Part shown: positions 10,385-18,542 of the stretch, in pieces | Position numbering within the stretch: the stretch's first letter is position 1 | How the letters are laid out: each line of letters begins with the position of its first letter | Assembly: GCA_019510465.1 (NCBI GenBank) | Contig: JAEKKH010000155.1 | Span: 1-36,640, forward strand | Direction: 5' to 3' | Length of the DNA: 36,640 nucleotides | Source of the DNA: Burkholderiales bacterium | GTDB lineage: Bacteria; Pseudomonadota; Gammaproteobacteria; Burkholderiales; Burkholderiaceae_C | The notes under the pieces: model-generated | Told to the model about the DNA's origin: nothing | The model's database searches: none | What the model saw: only the letters and a program-made list of their open reading frames with translations | Made by a program: the position numbers and the translations under genes

Positions 10385-13300
10385 ATGACGGCCCTGCCGG
10401 AGTTCCAGCCGCTGGACGTGTTCGCCTGCCCGCTGGACGGCATCCGCCAGATCGAGGCCTCGGCCGGCACCGGCAAGACCTGGAACATCTGCGGCCTGTA
10501 CCTGCGCCTGCTGCTGGAAAAGCGCCTGGAGGTGCAGCGCATCCTCGTCGTCACGTTCACGAACGCGGCCACCGCCGAACTGCGCGAGCGCATCCGCCAG
10601 CGCATCGTCGACACGCTCGCCTGGCTGCGCGCCGAGCAGGGCGGCGAGGCGCCCGCCGCCGGCGACCAGTTCGTCGAGCGCCTGGTGCGCGGCGCACGCG
10701 AACGGCACGGCCTGGATTCCTCCGACATGATTGCGCGCCTGGCCCTGGCGCAGGCCACCTTCGACGAGGCGTCGATCTTCACGATCCACGGCTTCTGCCA
10801 GCGCGCGCTGGCCGACACGCCCTTCACCGCCCGGATGCCGCTGCAGATGGCGCTGGTGCAGGACGACGCCGACTGGGTGGCCGAGGCGGCCAACGATTTC
10901 TGGCGCCGCCGCATCGCGGCCGACGACCTCGACACCGCGCTGGCGGGGCACCTGGTGGCAAGCAAGGATTCGCCCGCCGGCTTCGCGGCGCTGCTCAAGC
11001 GCCACCTGTCCAAGCCGCTGGCGCGCGCCGACTGGCCGGAAGACCTCGACGCCGCGCGCGCCCTGCCCATCGACGACCTCGCCACCGCCCACGATATCGC
11101 CCGCGGCCTGTGGCTGTCGCAGCGCGAGGCCATCGAGGAACTGGTGCTGCGCTCGCTGGGTGGCGTGCTCAACGCGGTCAGCTACAAGGAAGACAGCGTG
11201 CGCACGGCCGTGGCCAGCTGGGACGAGCTGCTGCACGACGACGACGCGCTCGCGGCGCTCGCGGTCGACGGGCCCAAGCTCGACCTGCTGGGCGCCGCGC
11301 GGCTCGCCAAGGGCACCAAGAGCAAGCAGGCGACGCCACTGCACGAGTTCTTCGACGTCGCCCAGCAGCTGCTGAACCTGCGCGCGCAGGCGGGCAAGGC
11401 GCTGGCCTACGGCCGCCTCGCGCTGCTTCGCGAGCTGCTCGACGAAGGCTCGCGGGCCCAGCGCGAGGCCAAGCGACGCCAGCGCGTGATCGCGTTCGAC
11501 GACATGCTGTTCAACCTGCACGACCGGCTGATGAACGGCGACCCGCAGCTCGCGGGCGAGCTCAAGAAGCGCTTCCCCGCCGCCCTGATCGACGAGTTCC
11601 AGGACACCGACCCGCTGCAGTTCGCCATCTTCCGGACGATCTACACGGCCACCACGGACGACACGGTGTCGGCGGCGCCGCTGTTCTTCGTCGGCGATCC
11701 CAAGCAGGCCATCTACAGCTTTCGCAACGCCGACCTGCACACCTACCTCGAGGCCGGCGCGCACGCCGTGGCACGCTACTCGCTCGGCGAGAACCAGCGC
11801 TCGACCGAACCGCTGATCCGCGCGCTCAATGCGCTGTTCACGGCCAATCCGCGCGCCTTCATGATGGACGGGCTGGCCTACCAGACCGTCGCGTTCGGCG
11901 CGAAGCCGCGCCAGGCGTTGACCGACACCAGCGCGCCGCGCGCACCGCTGCAGGTCTGGACGCTGCCGCCAGCCGACGACGGCGAGCCGATGTTCCTGCG
12001 CGAGGCGACGCAGGCCGTCGTCGCGGCCACCGCCGACGAGATCGCCCGCCTGCTCGCGGCGGCCCAGCGCGGCGAGGTCGCGCTCGGCGAGGGGGCCCGG
12101 GCGCGTCCGCTCGCCGCGGGCGACATCGCGGTGCTCGTGCGCAGCAACCGGCAAGGCTCGCAGATCCGCCAGGCGCTGACCGCGCGCGGCGTGGGCAGCG
12201 TCGAGCTGTCGCAGGCCAGCGTGTTCCGCAGCGACGACGCCGAGGAACTCGATCGCGTGCTCACCGCCATCCTCGAGCCGGCGCGCGAGCGCACGCTCAA
12301 GGCGGCGCTGGCCACCGGCCTGATGGGCGGCGATGCCGCGGCGATCCTCGCGCTGGCCGGCGACGAGTCCGCGCTGCTGGCCGCCGTGCAGCGCTTCGCC
12401 GGCTGGCGCGAGATCTGGCTCCAGCGCGGCGTCGGCTTCATGCTGCGCCAGTGGCTGGCCGCGGAACAGGTGGCCGGCCGGCTGCTGGCGCGTCCCGACG
12501 GGGAGCGCCGCCTGACCAACCTGCTGCACCTGGTCGAATGCCTGCACGAGGCCGGCGAGCGCCACGCCGCCCCCGACACCCTGCTGCGCTGGTTCCAGCA
12601 GCAGCGCGTCTCGCCCGAGGCCGGCGACGCGACGCAGCTGCGGCTGGAGTCCGACCAGAACCTGGTGCAGATCGTGACCATCCACAAGTCCAAGGGTCTC
12701 GAGTACCCGGTGGTGTTCTGCCCCTTCCTCTGGAACGCCGCGCGCGTCGGCCGCCCGGACGGCCTCACCGGCCACGCGTACCACGACGAGCACGGCGGCA
12801 CCGTCATCGACTACGGCCACGACTTCCGCGACGAGGCGCACCAGAAGGCCGTCAAGCTTCGCCAGAGGCTGGAGGAATCGGCGGAGTCCTTGCGACTGGT
12901 CTACGTCGCGTTGACGCGCGCGGTGCACCGCTGCGTGCTCGTGGCCGGGTGCTATCGCAGCAAGGTGGGCCGCAATGTCAGCAGCACCGCCAGCACGCGC
13001 AGCCTGCTGAACTGGCTGGTGGCCGGCGCGGACCTGTCCCCGGAGGACTGGTTCGAGCACAAGAACGGCGTGGCCGCCGTCGAATCGGCCTGGCTGGCGT
13101 TGGCGCAGCGCGCCGCCGGCGCGATCGCCGTCGAGCCGCTGCCCCGGGGGGCGCCCGTCGCGCTGCAGGCGCCGCGACCGTCGCCCGACACGCTCGCCGC
13201 CCTGCCCGCCCCGGCCAGCCTGCCGGCGGGCTGGCGCATCGGCAGCTTCAGCGCCATCGCGCACGGCGCCGCGCACGATCGCTCGGGCGTCGACCACGAC

Positions 13301-14137
13301 CTGCGCGCCGCCGACGTCGCCGCGGCGGTGCCCGCGGCGGCCGACGACGCCCCGAGCTGGCGCGCGGACGAAGACGACCCGCTCGGCTTTCCTCGCGGCC
13401 CCGCCGCCGGCGAGGCCATCCACCACGCGTTCGAGCACATCGACTTCACCGCCCCCTCCGGCTGGCCCCAGGCGATCGAGCAGGCGCTGCACCTGCTGCG
13501 CGCGATGGGCGAGCCCGAGCCCGCGGGCGACGCCGCGCTGCGCGCCCGCATGCTGGCGCGCCTGCTCGAAGGCACGCTCACGACGCCGCTGCCGCTGGGC
13601 ACCGCGCAGCCGTTGCGGCTGGCCGAGCTGCCGCGGTCGCGGCGCCTGGTCGAACTCGAGTTCCACCTGCCCTCGCACCGCTTCGACGCGGCGGCGCTCA
13701 ACGCGCTGCTCGAGTCGCACGGCTACCCGATGCCGCGGCTGTCGTTTCCGACGCTGCGCGGCTTCCTCAAGGGCTTCATCGACCTCGTGTTCGAGCATGA
13801 AGGGCGCTTCTTCATCCTCGACTGGAAGTCCAACCACCTGGGCGATTCGCCGGCCCGCTACGGCCAGGAGGCCATGGCGGCGGCGATGCGCGACCAGGGC
13901 TACCACCTGCAGTACCTGCTGTACCTCGTGGCGCTCCACCGCTACCTGCGGGTGCGGCTGCCGGACTACGAGCCCGGCCGCCACCTGGGCGGCGCCGTCT
14001 ACCTGTTCGTCCGCGGCGTGCGGCCGGACTGGCGCGACGCCTCCGGCAAACCCACGGGCATGTTCTTCCACCGGCCGTCCCCGGCCACCATTCAGGCGCT
14101 GTCGGCGCTGTTCGACGAGACGGAGGCTTCCGCATGA
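10385..14137 (+). CDS. recB: Exodeoxyribonuclease V subunit beta (RecB)
   Basis: IEASAGTGKTWNI Walker A, ALIDEFQDTDPLQFAIF, TIHKSKGLEYPVVFCPF, nuclease motif FFILDWKSNHLG; likely start ATG 10385. Confidence 0.97.
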   Translation: MTALPEFQPLDVFACPLDGIRQIEASAGTGKTWNICGLYLRLLLEKRLEVQRILVVTFTNAATAELRERIRQRIVDTLAWLRAEQGGEAPAAGDQFVERLVRGARERHGLDSSDMIARLALAQATFDEASIFTIHGFCQRALADTPFTARMPLQMALVQDDADWVAEAANDFWRRRIAADDLDTALAGHLVASKDSPAGFAALLKRHLSKPLARADWPEDLDAARALPIDDLATAHDIARGLWLSQREAIEELVLRSLGGVLNAVSYKEDSVRTAVASWDELLHDDDALAALAVDGPKLDLLGAARLAKGTKSKQATPLHEFFDVAQQLLNLRAQAGKALAYGRLALLRELLDEGSRAQREAKRRQRVIAFDDMLFNLHDRLMNGDPQLAGELKKRFPAALIDEFQDTDPLQFAIFRTIYTATTDDTVSAAPLFFVGDPKQAIYSFRNADLHTYLEAGAHAVARYSLGENQRSTEPLIRALNALFTANPRAFMMDGLAYQTVAFGAKPRQALTDTSAPRAPLQVWTLPPADDGEPMFLREATQAVVAATADEIARLLAAAQRGEVALGEGARARPLAAGDIAVLVRSNRQGSQIRQALTARGVGSVELSQASVFRSDDAEELDRVLTAILEPARERTLKAALATGLMGGDAAAILALAGDESALLAAVQRFAGWREIWLQRGVGFMLRQWLAAEQVAGRLLARPDGERRLTNLLHLVECLHEAGERHAAPDTLLRWFQQQRVSPEAGDATQLRLESDQNLVQIVTIHKSKGLEYPVVFCPFLWNAARVGRPDGLTGHAYHDEHGGTVIDYGHDFRDEAHQKAVKLRQRLEESAESLRLVYVALTRAVHRCVLVAGCYRSKVGRNVSSTASTRSLLNWLVAGADLSPEDWFEHKNGVAAVESAWLALAQRAAGAIAVEPLPRGAPVALQAPRPSPDTLAALPAPASLPAGWRIGSFSAIAHGAAHDRSGVDHDLRAADVAAAVPAAADDAPSWRADEDDPLGFPRGPAAGEAIHHAFEHIDFTAPSGWPQAIEQALHLLRAMGEPEPAGDAALRARMLARLLEGTLTTPLPLGTAQPLRLAELPRSRRLVELEFHLPSHRFDAAALNALLESHGYPMPRLSFPTLRGFLKGFIDLVFEHEGRFFILDWKSNHLGDSPARYGQEAMAAAMRDQGYHLQYLLYLVALHRYLRVRLPDYEPGRHLGGAVYLFVRGVRPDWRDASGKPTGMFFHRPSPATIQALSALFDETEASA

Positions 14138-14475
14138 GCGCACGCACGGCCGCCCCGAAGGGCGCTCGCACCGCAGCCCGCAGGGCGGAGGTTGCCAATG
14201 AGCGCACGCCCGGCCGCTCCGAAGGGCGCTGGCTCCGCAGCCCGCAGGGCGGAGGTTTCCACATGAGCGCTCGCCCGGCCGCTCCGAAGGGCGCTCGCTC
14301 CGCAGCCCGCAGGGCGGAGGTTTCCACATGAGCGCTCGCACGGCCGCTCCGAAGGGCGCTCGCTCCGCGGCCCGCAGGGCGGAGGTTTCCACATGAGCGC
14401 ACGCACGGCCGCTCCGAAGGGCGCTCGCACCGCAGGCCGCTGGGCAGAGGTTGCCAAATGAACTCACGCACGGCC
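14134..14475 (+). repeat. Tandem 65-bp direct repeat array (5 full copies + 18-bp partial 6th) between recB and recD
   Basis: Copies start at ATGs 14134 (64 bp), 14198, 14263, 14328, 14393 (65 bp each) and 14458 (partial, the recD start); consensus ATGAGCGCACGCACGGCCGCTCCGAAGGGCGCTCGCTCCGCAGCCCGCAGGGCGGAGGTTTCCAC. Confidence 0.97.
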
Positions 14476-16443
14476 ATGAGCGCCGCCCCCGGCGGCCGCG
14501 GGGCTCGCCCGCGCAGCGCGGCGCGGCCAGGCGCCGGCTCCGGCGCCGAGCGCGACGAGCACTGGCTCGCCGAAGGCTTCGCGCGCCATGCCGCGCGCTG
14601 GGCCGCCGCCGGGGCGAACGCGGTCGGCGTCGCGGCGATCACGCGCGCGGCCGCGGCGTTGAGCCGCGCCGTCAGCGACGGACACGTCTGCCTGGTGCTG
14701 GCGTCGCTCGCGGCCGACGCGGTGGACGACGAGGGCGGATCGCCGCGCCTGGACATCGCGGGGTGGCGCGCGCAGCTGCTGGCGTCCGGCATCGTGGGCA
14801 CGCCCGACGCACCCGGCGTGCTGCCGCTGATCCTCGACGACGAGGACCGCCTGTACCTGCACCGCTACTTCGACTTCGAGCGCCGTCTCGCGCGCCGGCT
14901 GGTGCAGGCGCGTCACGCGGGCGCACGCGAGGCCGCCGGCTCGCCGCCGCTGCGCGCGCAGCTGGCCGAGCTGTTCGCCGCCAACGCCGCCCGCCTCGGC
15001 GGCGCGGCCGACTGGCAGCAGCTCGCCGCGGCGCTGGCGCTGCGCGGACGCTTGACGGTGATCAGCGGCGGCCCGGGCACCGGCAAGACCACCACCGTCG
15101 TCAACCTGCTCGCCTGCCTGCTTGCGCTGGACCCCGATTGCCGCATCGCGCTGGCCGCGCCCACGGGCAAGGCCGCGGCGCGCATGACGGACGCGATCCG
15201 CCAGCGCGCGCAGCACCTGCCCGCGGCGCTGCGCGACAGGATGCCGACGGCGTCGTCCACCGTGCACCGGCTGCTGGGGGCCACCCCGGACGGCTTCACG
15301 CACGACGCGAGCCACCCGCTGGCCATCGACGCCCTCGTCGTCGACGAGGCGTCGATGCTGGACCTGGCGCTCGCCACCCGCCTGCTCGACGCCGTGCCGC
15401 CCGCCGCGCGCATCATCCTGCTGGGCGACAAGGATCAACTGGCCGCCGTGGAATCCGGCGCGGTGTTCGCGGAGCTGAGCGTCGACCCGACGCTGACCCC
15501 GGCCTGCGTGAGCGACCTCGCCGCGATGACCGGCACGTCCGCCGCCGCCATCGTGGCGCCGCCGCCCGCGCGCCCCAGCGCGCTCCAGGACTGCGCGGTC
15601 TGGTTCACCCAGACCTACCGATTCTCGGTCGACTCGGGCGTCGGCCGACTGGCGCACGACGTCAACGCCGGCCGGGCGGGCGCGGCGGCCGACTGGCTGC
15701 GCGAGGGCGCCGACCCCGACGTCCGCTGGCTGGACGCCCTCGATCCCGCCGCCGCCGGCCACGCATCGGTCGACGCCGCCGCGCTCGCCGACATGGACGC
15801 CGGCTACGCCGCCTGGCGCGAGACGCTGGTCGCCGATTCGCGCGACGTCGCGGCCATCACCGAGGCCTTCGGCCGCTTCCGCGTGCTGTGCGCGCTGCGC
15901 GACGGCCCGCGCGGCGTCACGGCGCTGAACGCGGCGATGACGCGGCGCGTTCGCACGGCCCTCGCCCCGACCGGGCCGGCGGGCACCGGCAGCGCGCTGG
16001 AGGGCCCGGGGGCCTCGCCCTGGTTCCCCGGCCGACCGGTGCTGGTGCTGGCCAACGACTACGTGCTGCGACTGTTCAACGGCGACATCGGCATCGCGCT
16101 GCCCGGCGCCGACGGCGAGCTGCTCGTCCACTTCCCCGATGCCACCGCCCCCGGCGGCTTCCGCGCCATCGCGCCGGTGCGGCTGCCCCGGCACGAGACG
16201 GCTTTCGCGATGACCGTCCACAAGTCGCAGGGCTCCGAGTTCGACGCCGTGCTGGTGATGCTGCCGCAGCAGCGCAGCCGCGTCCTGACGCGCGAGCTGC
16301 TCTACACCGCCGTCACGCGCGCCCGCCGCGGCGTGGCCCTGGTGGCCGATCCGTCCGTGCTCGAACAGGCCATCGCCACGCCCACCGTGCGGCATTCGGG
16401 CCTGCTGGCGCGCCTGGCCGAGGAGGAAGCCGCCCGGAGTTAG
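14458..16443 (+). CDS. recD: Exodeoxyribonuclease V subunit alpha (RecD)
   Basis: 661 aa ORF with GGPGTGKTTTVVNLLACL Walker A, VVDEASMLDLALATRLLDAV, LLGDKDQLAAVESGAVFAEL, FAMTVHKSQGSEFDAVLVMLP; alternative start at ATG 14476 (MSAAPGGRG). Confidence 0.96.
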   Translation: MNSRTAMSAAPGGRGARPRSAARPGAGSGAERDEHWLAEGFARHAARWAAAGANAVGVAAITRAAAALSRAVSDGHVCLVLASLAADAVDDEGGSPRLDIAGWRAQLLASGIVGTPDAPGVLPLILDDEDRLYLHRYFDFERRLARRLVQARHAGAREAAGSPPLRAQLAELFAANAARLGGAADWQQLAAALALRGRLTVISGGPGTGKTTTVVNLLACLLALDPDCRIALAAPTGKAAARMTDAIRQRAQHLPAALRDRMPTASSTVHRLLGATPDGFTHDASHPLAIDALVVDEASMLDLALATRLLDAVPPAARIILLGDKDQLAAVESGAVFAELSVDPTLTPACVSDLAAMTGTSAAAIVAPPPARPSALQDCAVWFTQTYRFSVDSGVGRLAHDVNAGRAGAAADWLREGADPDVRWLDALDPAAAGHASVDAAALADMDAGYAAWRETLVADSRDVAAITEAFGRFRVLCALRDGPRGVTALNAAMTRRVRTALAPTGPAGTGSALEGPGASPWFPGRPVLVLANDYVLRLFNGDIGIALPGADGELLVHFPDATAPGGFRAIAPVRLPRHETAFAMTVHKSQGSEFDAVLVMLPQQRSRVLTRELLYTAVTRARRGVALVADPSVLEQAIATPTVRHSGLLARLAEEEAARS

Positions 16444-16585
16444 CTCGGGTCGTTCGATCCCCGCCGTGCCGGTTGAACCCGCCGCCGTCGTCGTCCAGGA
16501 CGCTCGGCCGATCGAGGCTCGCATGAGGGCGAACGCCACGCCCTGCACGCATCGCCTGGCGCCCGCGCCCGCGCCGCGCATCGCA

Positions 16586-16634
16586 AATCACGCATCACGC
16601 ATCACGCATCACGCATCACGCATCGCGCATCGCG
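16586..16634 (+). repeat. Heptanucleotide tandem repeat (CATCACG/CATCGCG)
   Basis: AATCACG-(CATCACG)x4-(CATCGCG)x2: seven 7-bp units in the recD-GNAT intergenic region. Confidence 0.95.
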
Positions 16635-16705
16635 CGGCGAACGCGTGCGCGCCTCGGCGGCGTTCGAGTACGATTCCTTGCCGCTCGCCCGTCCTCACCC
16701 CATCG

Positions 16706-17158
16706 ATGAACATCTCGCTCGAGACCCCGGACCAACCCGAGGTCATCGCCCTGATCGCCGACCTCGACGCCTACCAGGACACGCTGTACCCGCCCGAGAG
16801 CCGGCATGCCCTCGACCTGGCGTCGCTCAAGCGCGACAACGTGCGCTTCTTCGTCGCGCGCGACGGCCAAGGACGCGCGGTCGGCTGCTGCGCGGTCGTG
16901 CTCCGGGCCGACCATGGCGAGATCAAGCGCATGTACGTGCGGCCCGACTGCCGGGGCCAGGGCATCGCGGGCGGCCTGCTGCGCGCGGTCGAGGCCGCGT
17001 CCGCGGAAGCGCGTTGCCCGCGCCTCATGCTCGAGACCGGGCCGTACCAGCCCGAGGCGCTGGGCCTGTACGCGTCGTTCGGCTATGCGCGGCGCGGGCC
17101 CTATGCCGGCTACCGCGACGATCCGCTGAGCGTGTTCATGGAGAAGCCGCTGGCCTGA
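16706..17158 (+). CDS. GNAT family N-acetyltransferase
   Basis: MNISLETPDQPEVIALIADLDAYQDTLYPPES...IKRMYVRPDCRGQGIAGGLLRAVEAAS; likely ATG 16706. Confidence 0.9.
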   Translation: MNISLETPDQPEVIALIADLDAYQDTLYPPESRHALDLASLKRDNVRFFVARDGQGRAVGCCAVVLRADHGEIKRMYVRPDCRGQGIAGGLLRAVEAASAEARCPRLMLETGPYQPEALGLYASFGYARRGPYAGYRDDPLSVFMEKPLA

Positions 17159-17192
17159 GGGCGCCGAGCAGGCCTCGCGACGCGGCGGCACG

Positions 17193-17215
17193 CGCGAGCG
17201 CGGCCCCCGCTCGCG
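17193..17215. terminator. Candidate bidirectional terminator hairpin between convergent GNAT and amidohydrolase genes
   Basis: CGCGAGCG (17193-17200) CGGCCCC CGCTCGCG (17208-17215) in a convergent intergenic region. Confidence 0.4.
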
Positions 17216-17216
17216 T

Positions 17217-18503
17217 TCACTTCACCCGCTCGCCGCCCTTGATGACCGCGCTCGGGTGTTCCAGCAGGCGCACATCCTGCAGCGGATTGCCCTGGACGGC
17301 CACGAAGTCGCCGTAGCGACCGACCTCGATCGCGCCGACATCGCCTTCGCGCGCGAGCGCCTGCGCCGCGTTGCGCGTGGCGGCGCGGATGGCCTCCAGC
17401 GGCGGCATGCCCCACTCGACCATCTTCGCGAACTGCAGCGCATTCTGGCCCGCGGGGAACACGGCGCCGTTGTCGGTGCCGAAGATCATCTTCACGCCGG
17501 CCTGCCAGGCCGCGCGGAAGGTCTGGCGCTGCTTCAGGCCGATGGCGCGCTCCTTGGCGAGCGAGGCCTCGTACATGCCGTTCTTCGCGCCCTCGGCCAG
17601 GATGTAGTCGTCGTCGTAGATGTCCATCGAGAACCACGCGCCATGCTCCTTGGCCAGGCGGAACGACTCCGCATCGGCCAGGCTGGCGTGCTCGATCGTG
17701 TCCACGCCCGCGCGCAGCGCGTCGTTGATGCCCGACGTGCCGTGCGCGTGCGCGGCCACCTTCAACCCGAGGCGGTGGGCCTCGTCGGTGACGGCCTTGA
17801 TCTCCTCGAGCGACATCTGCTGCGCGCCGGCCGCGTCGGTGCGCGACAGCACGCCGCCCGTGGCGCAGATCTTGATCACCTCGGCGCCGTACTTGTGCAC
17901 GCGGCGCACCAGCGCGCGAAAGCCGTCGGGGCTGTCGGCAACCGACGGCGTCGGCACCGGGGAGAAGCTCGGCGGCAGGCCTTCGGTGTCGTCGCAGTGG
18001 CCGCCCGTGGTGCCCAGCGCATACGTCGCCGGCACGATGCGCGGGCCCGGCACGTAGCCGCCCTCGACGGCCTGCTTGATGCCGACGTCGGCGTAGTCGG
18101 GGGCGCCGACGTCGCGCACGGTGGTGAAGCCGGCCTCGAGCATGGCCCTGGCGTTGGCCACGCCCACGGCGACCCAGAAGCTGTCGGTGTAGTCGAGGGT
18201 GCGGTTGCCGTCGATGCGGGCGTCGGCGGCCAGGTGCACGTGCATGTCGATCAGGCCCGGCAGCAGCGTCTGGCCCGGCAGCTCGATGCGCGCCGCGTCC
18301 TGGGGGATCGCCGCGGCGCCCTGCGACAGCACCGCGCGGATGCGACCGTCGACGACCACGATCGCGGGCCGTTCCATCATCTTGCCGGACAGCACGTCCA
18401 GCATGCGATCGGCCGTGACGACGGTGGCCGCCGCCTGCACGCCGGCGCCGGCACAGGCCGCCAGTGCGGCCGCCAGGATGGTCCTCGTTGCCCTGCCCCT
18501 CAT
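17217..18503 (-). CDS. Exported metal-dependent amidohydrolase (imidazolonepropionase / Xaa-Pro dipeptidase-like)
   Basis: Signal peptide MRGRATRTILAAALAACAGAGVQA, LLPGLIDMHVHLAAD, GLKVAAHAHGTSGINDALRAGVDTIEHAS, KMIFGTDNGAVFPAGQNA; start at 18503 within ORF to 18527. Confidence 0.9.
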   Translation of the reverse strand: MRGRATRTILAAALAACAGAGVQAAATVVTADRMLDVLSGKMMERPAIVVVDGRIRAVLSQGAAAIPQDAARIELPGQTLLPGLIDMHVHLAADARIDGNRTLDYTDSFWVAVGVANARAMLEAGFTTVRDVGAPDYADVGIKQAVEGGYVPGPRIVPATYALGTTGGHCDDTEGLPPSFSPVPTPSVADSPDGFRALVRRVHKYGAEVIKICATGGVLSRTDAAGAQQMSLEEIKAVTDEAHRLGLKVAAHAHGTSGINDALRAGVDTIEHASLADAESFRLAKEHGAWFSMDIYDDDYILAEGAKNGMYEASLAKERAIGLKQRQTFRAAWQAGVKMIFGTDNGAVFPAGQNALQFAKMVEWGMPPLEAIRAATRNAAQALAREGDVGAIEVGRYGDFVAVQGNPLQDVRLLEHPSAVIKGGERVK

Positions 18504-18542
18504 GTCCGCTCCTTGTAGAACGGACACTTTACCCGCAGGACG

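Noticed and set aside
14134-14331. 65-aa ORF as a conventional separate protein-coding gene
   Set aside because: Formed by reading through repeats because copy 1 is 1 nt short; better described as part of the mini-ORF array.
10178-14467. 1429-aa minus-strand ORF opposite recB (and other long antisense ORFs such as 7219-9078, 9187-11172, 14464-16581, 34152-36311)
   Set aside because: Shadow ORFs expected at this GC content; translations are low-complexity Arg/Ala/Gly/His/Val-rich, while the opposite strand encodes clear RecC/RecB/RecD and Lnt-like homologues.
14134-14475. CRISPR array interpretation of the 65-bp repeats
   Set aside because: Units are directly abutting with no unique spacers, and no cas genes are present.
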